Source: Diphasiastrum complanatum
Taxonomy: Eukaryota; Streptophyta; Lycopodiopsida; Lycopodiales; Lycopodiaceae
Length of the DNA stretch: 64,000 nt
NCBI GenBank assembly: GCA_029204225.1
Contig: CM055111.1
Location: forward strand, 30,533,464-30,597,463
Direction: 5' to 3'
In this document: piece after piece, positions 44,417-56,225 of the stretch
How positions within the stretch are numbered: the stretch's first letter is position 1
How the letters are laid out: each line of letters opens with the position of its first letter
Notes under the pieces: generated by a model
Database searches by the model: none
Told to the model about the DNA's origin: nothing
Seen by the model: only the letters and a program-made list of their open reading frames with translations
Made by a program: the position numbers and the translations under genes

Positions 44417-46872
44417 TACATGATGTATTGTATGTACCTAGATTGACTAAGAATCTCATTAGTGTAGGTCAATGTTTGATAGTGGATTGGATGTCAAGTT
44501 TCAAGTTGACAAGTGTATAATCTCAAGAGAAAATGAAGTTATTGCTAGAGGATCTAGAATTGGTAAGTTGTACAAACTAGATTCTAGGGAGAGTGCTAAC
44601 ATTTCAGATATTGCTTATGAGACCAAGGTTCTACAGGAGGATCTGTGGCACAAGATATTGGGACATCCCAATTTTAAAGCCATGCAATCTATGGTCAAAG
44701 AAGGAAAAGTTGTTGGACTTCCAAAGACATTGTCTAAGGAGCTTCTACCTTGTGAAGCTTATGTGTTGGCAAAATCACACAGAAGGCCTTTTCCTAGATC
44801 AAGTACCAAGACAAAGCAACCATTTGAACTTGTACACTCAGATGTTCATTTCTCATCAACTAAGAGCAAAGGAGGAGCAAACCACTTTGTCTCTTTTGTA
44901 GATGATTATACAAGATATTCTTGGATCTATATGATGTCTTCAAAAGCCATGGTCTATGATGTTTTTCTTACTTTCAAAGCTTATGTAGAAAAGCAATTTC
45001 CTTTCAAGTTAAAAGCTTTGAGAAGTGATAGTGGAGGAGAATACACTTCCAATAAGTTTAAAGACTTTTGTGAGAGAGAGGGTAATCAAAGAGAGTTTTC
45101 TTGTTCATATACTCCTCAGCAAAATGGAGTTGCTGAGAGAAAAAAATAGAACTTTGTGTGAATGTGCAAAAGCCATTAGGCTAGAAGCTTCTTTGCCTAA
45201 AGAATTTTGGGGAGAGGCAGTTGCATGTGCAAACTATTTTTGTAATAGGCTTTCAAATCTTGCAATAGGAGGAAAGACACCACTTGAGATGTTGTATAAG
45301 AAAAAGCCTAAGGTAGATCATCTTAGGATGTTTGGCTGTGTTTGCTTTGTGCATGTTCCTCTAGAAACTAGGAAGAAGGAAGATCCTAGTGCATCTACCA
45401 AAAAAGAATGCAAAGTTGAAAATGCAGGACTTGGATGATGCACAGGTCAACGAGTCTCATGCAAGATCAATCATCAATCTTGATGATGTTCAAGAAGAGG
45501 TGAGGCCGAGGCTTGAGGAGGAGCAAATTCAAGCTACCACACCAAGAAGATCTACACGAGCAAGATCTTAGCCAATTAGGCTCACATATGATGCTGAAGG
45601 AAGGCAAGTGGAAGGTGAAACTTCCTATCATGCACTTTTTATATCAGATGAAGAGCCTAAGGATGTCCAAGAAGCACTTCAATTCAAAGAGTGGGTTGAA
45701 ACAATGACCCAAGAGTTTGAAGCCTTGATGTCAAACAACACATGGGAGCTTGTGGAGCCACCAAACAACATGCATGTGATTGGATGTAAGTGGGTATTCA
45801 GAATCAAGTATAATCATGACGGATCTATCAATAAGTATAAAACAAGACTTTGTGCCAAAGGCTACTCACAAATCAAAGGTCTTGATTATGAAGACACCTT
45901 TGCACCAGTTGCAAAGATGGTAACAATTCGAATACTCATCTCTCTGGCATGTCTTCACAAATGGAGTTGTTTCAGCTTGATGTTTCTAATGCATTTCTCA
46001 ATGGTTATCTTGGAGCAGCCTCCAGGTTTTGTGAAGGAAGGTGAAGAATCAAAAGCTTGTCTTTTGTTCAAAAGTCTGTATGGACTGAAACAGGCACCAA
46101 GGTCTTGGTATGCAAGGCTCAACTCCTATCTCATATCACTCGGATTTTGTCTAAGTGAATATGACCCTTCTCTGTATTATAAGTTTGTATATAACGTTGT
46201 AATTATTCTTCTCATCTATGAAGATGATATCATTCTTTGTGGAAACAGTGAGAAGTTAGTTGAAGAAACTAAGCATGCACTTGGTTTTGAGTTTAAAATG
46301 CAGGACTTAGGAGTTTTTCACTATATTCTAGGCCTTGAAATAGATTTTTGAAAAGGTCATGCATTTATAAGCCAAAGTACATATGCACTTTCCATGCTCA
46401 AAAAATTCCATATGGATAACTGTAAAGACATAGATACACCTATGGAACACACTGTAAAAGTTCCTATGAAAGATGATGAAAAATCTTTTGAGGACATCAC
46501 TCTTTATAGGAGTCTTATTGGCTCACTTATTTGGTTAAAAGTGACTAGGCCAGATCTAAGCTTTTGTGTTCATAAGCTAAGTCAACACATGTAGGATCCA
46601 AAGTTATATCATTAGAAGTTGGCTAAAAGAGTCTTGAGGTATATATCTTCTACCTTGGATTATGGATTATTGTACAAAGGAGAAGATCTGACTTTGATTG
46701 CTTTTTCAGATTCAGATTTTGTAGGAGACAGGTTGGATAGGAAATCCACAAGTGCTTACACTATATTTCTTGGAGGGAACTTGGTTTCTTGGCTATTAAA
46801 GAAGCAGGCAACTATTTCCTTATCATCTTGTGAACTGAATACAAGTCTCTTACAACCACAACAAAGGAGAGT
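44417..46872 (+). pseudogene. Ty1/Copia protease end to RNase H, plus strand
   Basis: It starts within the protease-integrase linker (VLYVPRLTKNLISVG-like). Integrase lies at 44472-45438 (LWHKILGHPNF, CEAYVLAKSHRRPF, LVHSDVHF, VSFVDDYTRYSW, RSDSGGEYTSNKF, TPQQNGVAERKK, all three acidic residues present) with one frameshift at about 45150. RT lies at 45608-46351 (CKWVFRIKYNHDG, DYEDTFAPVAKM, LYGLKQAPRSWYARL, YEDD at the catalytic box). The LDVSNAFLNG region is frameshifted and shortened. In-frame stops occur near 46350 and 46592. RNase H at 46619-46860 ends at SLSSCE with a frameshift. It is cut at about 46872 by a second RT fragment. Confidence 0.9.
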
Positions 46873-47781
46873 TTATTAGGATTTGTGCTTAGTGACTATG
46901 ATCCTTCTATGTACTTAAAGTTTGATGGTAGTAATATTGCCATTCTTCTAATCTATGTAGATGACATTATTCTTAGTGGAAGTTGTTTGATGCTAGTTCA
47001 AGAAACCAAAGATGCATTAGGAAAAGAATTAAAAATGCAAGATCTAGGAGAGATCCATTACATTTTGGGCCTTGAGATTGATTTTCATGAAGAGTATGCT
47101 TTTATTTGTCAATCTAGATATGTCTTTTCTATGTTGAGAAAATTCAATATGCAAAATTGTAAATGCATAGATACTCCCATGGAGCAACATGTAAAAGATC
47201 CTATTAAAGGTGATGAAAGATCCTTCGAAGACATCACACTTTATAGAAGTCTTATAGGCTCTTTAATTTGGCTTATTATCACTAGACCCGATTTGAGCTA
47301 TTGTGTGCACAAATTGAGTCAATTTATGCAAGATCGCAAGATCCAACATTGGAAGATGGCCAAGAGAGTTCTAAGATATGTATCTTCTACTCAAGATTAT
47401 GGTTTATTGTACAAGAATGAAGATCTAACCATTGTTGGCTATTCAGATTCCAATTTTGCAAGTGATAAAATGGATCGGAAGTCCATTAATGCATATGCTA
47501 TCTTTCTTGGAGGCAATCTTGTGTCTTGGATTTCAAAGAAGCAAGATACCATATCTCTATCATCTTGTGAGGCCGAGTACAAAGCACTCACTACAACAAC
47601 TAAAGAGGTGCTTTGGATCAAGAGGTTAGTCATGGAGCTAAAGTGCATCAAAGAGGATGATATTCCCTTGATCAAATGTGACAACATATCGGCACAATTA
47701 GACATAGTGAGGTGGCTTGAATAAGTCTAGCTTGAGAGGTGGATTCACAACTCCAATTCAACTCAAAGTAGGAGAAGAGTC
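46873..47781 (+). pseudogene. Second Copia RT-RNase H fragment, intact 279-codon frame
   Basis: The frame 46885-47724 begins late in RT (LSDYDPSMYLKFDGSNIA) and has YVDDIILSGSC, HYILGLEIDF, SLIGSLIWLIITRPDLSY, the RNase H motifs SDSNFASDK, SSCEAEYKALTTTTKEVLW, and CDNISA. It stops early by a frameshift after CDNISAQ. A polypurine tract GTAGGAGAAGAG (47769-47780) leads into the LTR. It is joined to the preceding copy within RNase H sequence, so the two are a recombinant chimera. Confidence 0.88.
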
Positions 47782-48116
47782 TGTGGATCTATATATATGT
47801 GATGTACTCTCATTGAGAAGATGATGAAATTTGTGTGTAATGCAAATTTGGAGACAAGCTCTTTGTGCCCTCTCTCTCTCTCCACGAATTTTGTACTTCT
47901 TATTTTCTCTCTCTAGTTGAATAGAGGCATTTATGATGCTTAGTCTTATGTTTTGTTGACAGATCTTGCTTGTAACACAATAATATTGCTTGTATGATCA
48001 GCTTTCCTATTGATAACCAATGCTAGTCTGATCTTTATGGTGTTATTGGGCTTAGGAGATCAAAAATACATGTGTAGGGCATCCCACACATGTGATTTCA
48101 GCATGGTATCAGAGCC
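47782..48116 (+). mobile_element. Copia LTR (322 bp) with primer-binding site
   Basis: TGTGGATC... to ...TTTCAGCA (47782-48103), followed by TGGTATCAGAGCC (48104-48116). A TATA-like CTATATATATG lies at 47790-47800, and CACACATGTG occurs near 48085. It serves as the 3' LTR of the RT fragment on its left and as the 5' LTR of the gag-bearing copy on its right, giving a tandem LTR-internal-LTR-internal arrangement. Confidence 0.85.
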
Positions 48117-48776
48117 TACCTAAGTTTTATAAGCAAATATAATCAAAAAGTTTGCAGATCTGATCAGATTTCAAGCTAGGAATTGTCTAGATTCTACTTT
48201 CTAGCTAGTTTGTAGTTTTCTGGTGATTTAGAGCTTCAAACCACATTGAATGGGCAAGATCAGGTACTGTACGGAATTTCAAGTGCTGGCATGTGTGAAA
48301 TCCACCCATTTCTAGATTGGTGGTTCTCTCTCACCTTAGATCCAAATTTCTTGTAGATTAGCCCACTAGAAAGCTAGAAATGTGTAGAATTTGATGCATT
48401 TTGAATCATGACAGTTGGATAAGCCAATCAAAAGTTATAAGCTTTTGAAGAGTCGTAGATAGGGCACCTAGACCTGTGGCAAATCGTGTGTACATGTCAT
48501 TTATTGCTTGAATGAACACAAAAATCATCCAGAAGCTACACAATCTCATCTACATGTGATTTAGACAAAATTTATAGGTTCTAGGCAAATTATTTCATAC
48601 AAATAGATTGTATTTGAGTCAATTTGACATTTTTAAAATATTTCACACGTGTAAAATTCAGAGAACCATAACTTTTGCCATCTTACAGAAAATTTGGTTT
48701 TGTACCCTTGATTGGTTCCTATAGTGAGAAGATAAGCAATTCTTTCATCCATCTTTTTTTATTTCCATCATTCTTT

Positions 48777-49205
48777 ATGACTTCAATGGGTGTCTTTCTA
48801 TTAGAAGCAAGTGAAAGATTATCAACCTCCAATTACTCAATTTGGAAGGTTAGAATGGAATTTGTCTTAATACTACAAGATGTGATAAATATTGTACTTG
48901 GCATTGAAGAAGAACCACAAATTCCTCAAGAAATTCCAAAGTACAAAAAGAGAGCCAGGATGGCTCTGCATTATATTAAGATAAATGTCTCAAATGACAT
49001 CTTAAGAGAAATTGGTGCTTGTACTAATGCCAAAGATGCTTGGGATACTCTCAAGTCTATCTATGAGGCAAACAATACTTCTAGACTTCTAACACTAAGA
49101 ACCAAATTTTTCAAAGTGTACAAAGAAGTGATGAATGTGCTTTAGCTTATGTAGTGAGAGTTAAAGACCTCCATAGAGAATTGTCTTGCATAGGAGACTC
49201 CATCA
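48777..49205 (+). pseudogene. Ty1/Copia gag, truncated
   Basis: Starts MTSMGVFLLEASERLSTSNY with WKVRMEFVLILQDVINIVLG, RARMALHYIKINVSNDILRE and WDTLKSIYEANNTSRLLTLR. It matches the gag of the minus-strand copy at 25070 over its length. The ATG at 48777 is preferred over the in-frame one at 48675 because the relative starts there. A frameshift near 49135 and a junction to Gypsy sequence at about 49210 end it. Confidence 0.85.
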
Positions 49206-49209
49206 ACCC

Positions 49210-51556
49210 TGAGATTGACCCATAGATTTTTTCCATTTGTGCAACACAACAATGCACGCTTCTTATCCATATCATCAAGGGGCACCAAATTCGGCACTGA
49301 GGTACGGTGCACCGAATAATCAACAACGTATGGCCTTACCTGCACCACCGGGGCCAGCCAATCAACAAGTGGCCCACGCAAACTTGACAGCAACAGAACC
49401 AGAGATGCTAGTACCACCTCAACCTGAGAAGCAGCAATGGTATGGGCTAGATGAACCATTTATGGATTCTACCATAAATGAATATATTGCGGCCTATGCA
49501 GCTCAAACTCAGTGTCAAGCGGAAAAAATTACGGTTGCTACGAATGTGGCGAAGGACACAGAATTGATGAATGTCCTTACAAGGGACAATATACATCCTT
49601 TTGCCGAGAATGCAGTTATGGACACTACTACAAGAATTGTCCACTGAGACCTGGGACTAGCACACCATTGAACTTCATTGCAATACAACGAGCAACATTT
49701 CTGAGGATGCCACCGGAAGGGCAACATTTCCATGCCTCTGTGTTAGCTGTTACGCGAGCACATAAGAGGAAGCAAGTGGCTCCCTCACCACCACCATTGG
49801 TCACTAATGACCAACTCTCAACTTCAGCGCCATATCTGAATGTGAGGGGAGAAAGAAGACAGTGCCAGAAGATACGACACTGGGTACAGAGAGCACAAGC
49901 GGAGGAAAAAGAGCAAGAAAAGGACAACCCTATGGAACCTCCTGTGATGATGAACGGGAACCATGAACGGGATTACCATTGTGCATTGATCAGAATGATC
50001 GATTGCATCATCATGAACCACCCTTCCACATGGTGGAGCCTGAGGAACTATGCACCGAAAGGCTCACAAGCCTACTAAAAAGCCGTGTTAGTTTACTCCA
50101 CGAGGAATTATTGCGGATTGCACCACAAGCTAAAAGCCTTTTGGCGGAATGGGCAAAAGCGGACGCGAAGCCAATAGCGCCAAAGTCCATATATTGTACG
50201 GGAGACTAGTAACGTCCTCCATATTGGGGTAGTGTGGGAAAGCGAGGAACACAACATCACTCTGCCAATCAAACACAAGAGATTCTAGGACGAGGTAGCA
50301 GTGGTAGATGGAGAATCGGGTGTCAATTTGATGAGTGATCTGAAGGGCATTCCGCCAACAGTAGTCCAACACACCATACCCTTGGTGGATGGAGCAGTCC
50401 CCAAGGTGAGCCGCTACTACTGCTGCAATCCAAACTATATAGAGTTGATCAAGTAGGAATTGCAGAAGCTATTAGATGCAGATTTCATTTATGAAATCGA
50501 GCACACTGAATGGGTATCGCCGATAGTTATAGTACTCAAGAAGAATGACAAAAGATGGATCTGTGTGAATCTGAAGGAGCTAAACACAGTCACCAAAAAG
50601 GATTATTTTCCTTTGCCCTTTACAGAGAGTCTCTTTGACAGAGTAGCTGGGGCCGAAGCCTACAGCTTTTTTGACGGCTTATCCAATCTGAACACTTATC
50701 CAATCTGGAGAAGGTGCTACAAAAATGCCGTGAATTCCAGATCTCCTTGAATCCAGCAAAATGTCAATTTTGGGTTACACATGGCTTGATTCTCGGCCAT
50801 ATAGTATATAGACATGGGATTGCCACAGAACTATCGAAAATCAGAATCATTGTTGATCTACCACCACCAGGAACGATCCGTGAGTTCTACATCTTTATGA
50901 GTCATGCTAACTATTATAGGATCCTCATTCTAGATTTTGCGGAGTTAGCACGACCAATTTACAAACTAACAACGGATCTACATTGGAACAAGAAAGCCCT
51001 AAGGGCTTTCCAAAAACTTAAAGATGCATTGGTTTTAGCACCAATCCTACGTCTGCCCAATTGGTCCATTGAGTTTCATGTGCATACGGATGCATCAAAG
51101 TATGCAGTTGGAGCAGTCTTAACCCAGCCAGGAGAACACAAAAAGAATTTTTTGATCCAATTTGCAAGCCGACAAATCAGTGATACAAAAATGAATTATT
51201 CAACCACAGAGAGGGAAGCACTGGCAATGATATATGCGATTAAGAAGTTTCGGCACTCCTTGATGGCCACACACTTTTCTTTTTATATGGACCATCAACC
51301 CTTGCTCTATTTCATTAACAAAACCTGCAACATAGAGAGATTCACTCGATGGCTACTTTTGTTATTACAGTTTGATTTTCGGAGAGTGGTTTGCAAGACA
51401 GCACTGTACCGGTCGTCGGGGCCACTACCACACAAGCCCCTGTCAGTTCCAATGTACCGGCGAAGGATCGCCACAATGCAATGCCTTGATGAAGAGAAGC
51501 TAGATGGGACATCTTTCGATACACCCATCAATGGTAGCTGGTTGCATAGGTACTAG
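49210..51556 (+). pseudogene. Ty3/Gypsy gag-pol with RT core deleted
   Basis: Gag end with two zinc knuckles (CYECGEGHRIDEC and CRECSYGHYYKNC, 49530-49640). A protease-like region lies near 50300 (VNLMSDLKG-like). RT starts at 50460 (LLDADFIYEIEHTEWVSPIV, RWICVNLKELNTVTKKDYFPLP, SFFDG), then loses about 130 residues including the YxDD box. It resumes at SLNPAKCQFWVTHGLILGH and runs into RNase H (FHVHTDASKYAVGAVLTQPG, TTEREALAMIYAIKKFRHSL, YMDHQPLLYF). The frame ends near 51556, before integrase. The deletion leaves a frameshift at 50710. Confidence 0.88.
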
Positions 51557-52528
51557 CCACCACAGTGAGACAGATCCAGGTTGGTGGTGGCATGTTACAA
51601 AAAGTTTATCTGTTCGGCCACCACAACTAGATCTAGAAAGATCAAGCCAGATCAAGCTAGATCCATCAAGATTCAGCCAGATCTGGCAAGATCAGAGAAG
51701 ATCCAACAAGATCCAAGAGGGATCTAGGTCCAAATAGGATCAAGAGGGAAGCATATCATCAGATTACACCAATAAGCCCCCACTTTGCAGATCAGAGACC
51801 TCGATCTCAGTAACCATTGCAAGATCAGGGCAAAATTCACCAAAACTAATGGATCTGCTACCAAATACCTATCAGAACTTCTAAAGAGTTAGATCTAACA
51901 TGGATGTAGCAAATTACTAGTTTGCAAAAGCTAAAAATTAGAGAATCTCAAGATCTCGTCAAAAAACACTCTAAAAGAGCACTTTTTTTTATGATTTTTG
52001 GAGATCCCCTGGGAGATAGCTCTTGAAACTTGGACAATCTCTAGATCTGACCTAGATGCATCTATAAAAATCTTTGCAAGGGTTACTGATGGAAAAAAAT
52101 ATCATTTTTTAGTGTGTGCAAGGGTTTCCAAAAGCAGAATTTTCAAAACCTTCGTAGAGCATCAAGATCATCAAACCAACCTTCGCAAGGGGCATAAATG
52201 GAATCAGAGCAGTGAAATTAGCCTATCTTTATGGCTTGATCTTGAAAATCCAACCACAGGAGCAAGTTGTGTGATCATTCACTTCTTGCAAGGATTGAAC
52301 CCTCGCAGACTACCTGAACTCTCGCAGAACCTTCGCAGGACAGCCAAATCACGTTTTGAACTCTCACAGACTTCTCTGAGGAAGCGTTCTTCTAGGGTGG
52401 CTATGTGCTGATTCAGGACCTCGATGGAAGCAAGGTATGATTGTTGTATTTTGTGAAGAAGGTCCCTGCCAAAATTTGGGTGGAACTGGGCAAGGAAAAG
52501 TAGATTTCACCTTATACACACTCTAAAT
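51557..52528 (+). other. LTR-like non-coding region with short repeated motifs
   Basis: 51625-51735 is dense in imperfect AAGATCCA/CAGATC units. Between 52075 and 52400 the motif GAACCCTCGCAG (variants AACCTTCGCAA, GAACTCTCGCAG) recurs about seven times. No gene is present. It leads into a TATA-like sequence at 52531 and is probably the U3 part of a Gypsy LTR. Confidence 0.5.
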
Positions 52529-52545
52529 TTTGCTATATAAGGGCT
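52529..52545 (+). promoter_or_regulatory. TATA box of a probable LTR promoter
   Basis: GCTATATAAGGGCTG is a strong TATA-box match 265 bp upstream of the ATG at 52796. It follows the AT-poor motif region, as expected for U3 of an LTR. Confidence 0.5.
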
Positions 52546-52795
52546 GAATTCAAGTCATTTGTCATCTTTCCTAGCGAAGCTTTGTTCAAATTTCGACCAG
52601 ATTTTCTAAGTTCTCCGAATGTGACCAAACTTCATACAAGCCATCATTTGCATACTCTAAATCTAGGTCTGCATTCTGAACTGTTGTTACTACTATCCAA
52701 CTTTTGTTATCCACTGTTTTTTTTTTTGTTTCCATCACCTTTTAGCTTTTCCCCTATTTTTTCTACTTCTTTGCACTTTAACTATCACTGCTAAC

Positions 52796-53428
52796 ATGGC
52801 CTCCTCATCTTTTGATGACTCTGGAACCAAGCAGGTGATCTAGCGAGAAATACCATCAGCCACCCAGATTTGGCCCTTGCTTTTTGAAGTCCTGATTAAA
52901 CAATGGCTCCAGATTGCTGGCTCACTTCTTGAAGCAATGGGTTTTTACCCGGCGCTTTTTAGCTCTGACATCAACATGGGCCTCGCCCTTCACGTTTATG
53001 CCACTTGGGATGCGCCGAAGTCGTGTTTTCAAATCGTGTACTAGGGTACCATGTACAAGGTATAGATTAATGCGGACTCGATGGTCATTGTTGGCATTAT
53101 GTCCGGTGACCACCAGCCCATTTCTCATCGTCAGGCAAAAGCCCTGATCAAACCTTTTGTCGCCCAGACTGCACCAGAGATTCTTATCCAAACTAACAAT
53201 GGTTACCTGATAGAGGCTATCACGGAGCCAATCATACAGGCGACTGCACATCTGTTGAACAACTTTTTGGTTGTTTTAATATTTTGCAAGGACATAATCC
53301 AGTCCACGTTGTTGAGTCAGATTGTGGAGTCTTTCCCCGCATCTCTCCATCAGGATCTCGACCGCATCTCTCTATCAGGTTCTCAACCGGGTCTCTTTGT
53401 GAAGATCTCGAACGAGGCTCTCCATTAA
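52796..53428 (+). pseudogene. Retroelement ORF of unknown family, broken only by TAG codons
   Basis: One frame runs from ATG 52796 to TAA 53428 (210 codons) and is interrupted only at 52841, 53042 and 53063, each time by TAG. It contains WPLLFEVLIKQWLQIAGSLL, FYPALFSSDINMGLALHVYA and KALIKPFVAQTAPEILIQTN. The composition is protein-like and the domain is unknown. Its place after an LTR-like promoter and before a gag (53981) fits an extra 5' ORF as found in some Ogre/Tat Gypsy elements. CAG to TAG changes by deamination of CHG-methylated cytosine would explain all three stops. Confidence 0.45.
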
Positions 53429-53510
53429 GATCTCGACCGGGCCTCTCCATTGACATCTCAACCACGTCTATCTTTCAAATCTCAACCGTCATTGTCTCGA
53501 GATCTCAATC
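53353..53510 (+). repeat. 25-bp tandem repeat, about six copies
   Basis: Units with core GATCTCGACCG and CTCTCCAT start at 53353, 53378, 53403, 53428, 53453 and 53478, each exactly 25 bp apart; a last partial unit starts at 53500. The array overlaps the 3' end of the open frame that stops at 53428. Confidence 0.93.
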
Positions 53511-53925
53511 GAGCCGAGTCAACTAGAAAGTCAATTCTATAATTGACTAGATCCTACTACTTGCCAAGTACCACAGTTATCAACCTAGTTTTTGCAATAC
53601 TCCTACATCAAACACTGTGATATTTGGTCACATACAAATCACTATACTCTAATTAAAATACCTTGATATATTTTAAACCCGGATTGTTAAAAAAAAAAAA
53701 ACCATAAAACCCGGATCTCAACTGAGCCGAGTCTATTGGAAAGTCAATACTATAATTGACTAGATCCTACTACTTGCCAAATACCACAGTTATCAATCCA
53801 GTTTTTGCAATACTCCTACATCGAACACTGTGATATTTGGACACATACAAATCACTATACTCTGATTAAAATACCTTGATATATTTTAAACCCGGATTGT
53901 TCAAAAAAAAAAAACCCCATAAAAC
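53504..53925 (+). repeat. 213-bp direct duplication, each copy ending in an A-run
   Basis: Both copies start CTCAA-CGAGCCGAGTC or a variant, pass GACTAGATCCTACTACTTGCC (first G of GATCC at 53550 and 53763) and end AACCCGGATTGTT plus about twelve A. The period is 213 bp with roughly a dozen differences. The A-runs recall retroposons, but no tRNA-like or other SINE head was recognised. Confidence 0.85.
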
Positions 53926-53980
53926 CACAAAAAGAGTCCAAGAGGCCTAAATATCCTATCCTAAGGTACTCTAGATTTTC

Positions 53981-54864
53981 CATATGGATCGTCCTTACGA
54001 TCCTAATACCATAGAGGATTATCCACCAGAGATGGTATCTCCCAGCTCCATAGAACAGCTCGATACAATAGGTATTTAGGAATGAAATCACAAATCCATG
54101 CGCCATCTACCAACCCATTCGAGAGATGGGAGCCTATGAGAGCTGAAAGTTGCATACGACCGACCGCAATTTCATGCTGTTGAATCCTCACAAGCAAGAG
54201 CTTACATAAACATGTCCTTTGGACCGCGTACTGAAAAACAAATACCAAAGCTAGATGACAATTCTTACCCTCAGAGCTCTCTTCAAGTCTTTGAGACTGT
54301 CTATAATGTCTATGGCGAAACATCTCTTGAAGCCATGGTACAAATCTTCTCGATGACCATGATCGATCGACGATGAGAATGGTTTTTCAACCTGGATCGT
54401 GAAGATAAACGAGATTGGTCACTCTTGAAGGAAGCCTTCATCAAGCGATTCAAACCGTTTCATTTGATTAAAAGTCCATTTGTCAAACTAAGCAATATCA
54501 AAATGACAAAAGATGAAAAAGTACATGACTATATCGAAAGATTCAAAAGATTAAAAAGTCAGGTACAAGAACAACCCATAGAGTCCATGCTCATCATCTG
54601 GTTCCTAGTTGGACTTCCAAGATGGATCAGAAGTGAACCTTGATCTAATGATGAATACACATCATTAAAACAAGCCATGTCTGATGCCATCCATGAAGAA
54701 GATGAGGGTTCAGATGTTGATGAACCACAAGAATGGAGAGTACACCGTGTTGTACATGACTCTAGACCAAATGAAAAAACTCGGGAACAATTATGGAAAA
54801 CACAGATGGAGGTGCTTAACCAACAACACCAACAACAGATCGAGAAACTCACGAAAGAGTTTCA
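53981..54864 (+). pseudogene. Ty3/Gypsy gag, interrupted by a Copia insertion
   Basis: Starts MDRPYDPNTIEDYPPEMVSP, with an in-frame stop after about 30 codons. The gag core follows in another frame at 54425-54640 (EAFIKRFKPFHLIKSPFVKL, MTKDEKVHDYIERFKRLKS) and a coiled-coil, Gln-rich tail (NQQHQQQIEKLTKEFHEE) at 54677-54886. The tail runs into the LTR that begins at 54865. The core is related to the gag fragment at 16255. Confidence 0.8.
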
Positions 54865-56122
54865 TGAAGAAACAAAATGTGTCTAGTGCCAAAGTCTTGC
54901 TAGCTCTCCACTCTGATTTTGACAGAAAAGACACAAGAAACGAAATTGCTCGCAAACAATTTTGCGACACACGACACAAAATTGTTTCACAATACAAAAT
55001 CATTTTTGCTTCACGACAACAGCAGATATTATGACATCAGCAGAAGTCCTTTAGATCGTGGCTAATCTGCCACTCTTGTAATTCGTGATTAGTTGTAGAT
55101 GTTTAATCTTTCTAATCTGGAAGTTACACGATGTGACATGAAAAAGTTTGCAAACTATATACTTTCTACTTGACGCATAATACTGTAAGAAAAGACAAAA
55201 GACAAAAAATATAGAATACATATCCGCCTGTGAGCCGCCTGTGAGTGAGACAATTTTGTAATAGGATCAGCAGATCCAGAAGTCCGCTAGTAAGCGAGAC
55301 ATTATTTGTCAGAACTGTATTTCTCTCATGCCAATGCACTGTGTAGATCTGTTGCATAATGCTTGAAAAATCAGAAGATCAATAGATAATATTGTAGTTG
55401 TTATGCACATATTATTCCATATGATTGTATGATCTCGAATGAATTTTGTCTGTTACAATTCGTGTATCTGATTCATCTGTATATTCAATTCCGCACATGG
55501 GCTTGATTTATTGAATGCTATATTAATCTGTTAATGTAGATCAGCAGTGTCTGTCTACACTCTAAAGGATTGTAGGAATGCTATAGCCAATAGTGACCAG
55601 CAATCATATCTGAATTTCTGACGAACTGATTTTATTCACGAATGCTTTCGTTTCATGTTTCGCTTCGCAATCACTTGGCTATAAGCGTAAATCAATTTCT
55701 AAGATCACTAAGTTTTGTTTCGTTTCGCTTCATTTCATCTTGTTTCGTTTCGTTTCGTTTCGTCTCATCTTGTTACAAAGTCTGATTGATCTTTTTCGTG
55801 AATTCTTCTCTTTTGTCTAGTTTTGTTTTGTTTCGTTTTATTTCACGATCTCTATGCTTTCAGCATGAATCAATGTCAGAGCTCGTTTGAGTTTCGCTTA
55901 GGCTTCGCTTCGTTTAGTTTTTGTCTAGATTTTGTCTCGCTTTGTTTTGTTGTGCTACAGAGCCAGATTGATCGAACATGAATTATTCTCGAGTAGAAAT
56001 AATTCAAGTTTCATGAAAAGTTTCACAAATCCTTCGAGACCTTTTATTAGTTTGTCACCAGAGTTCTATCTGGAATTTGCATTTTATGAGCACATTTTTT
56101 TTTGCATCAGTGGTATCAGAGC
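54865..56122 (+). mobile_element. 5' LTR (1245 bp) and primer-binding site of a Copia element
   Basis: TGAAGAAACAAAATGTG... to ...TTTGCATCA (54865-56109), followed after one base by TGGTATCAGAGCC (56111-56123). The start is confirmed by the same terminus in the LTR at 62189 and in the inverted fragment ending at 20812. The stretch 55670-55960 is rich in GTTTCGTTTCG repeats (five-base TTTCG units). Confidence 0.9.
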
Positions 56123-56225
56123 CTACCTTTGTCATAGTCTAACATAGTTGAAAAGCTATCAGATCTAGGAGGCTAAGCACTCAAACAAACAACCATTAAC
56201 AAGTGAGAACACAATTTTAGGAGCA

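Noticed and set aside
54878-56109. LTR start at 54878 (TGTGTCTAG)
   Set aside because: Comparison with the LTR at 62189 and the inverted fragment ending at 20812 shows that homology extends to TGAAGAAAC, so 54865 is the better start.
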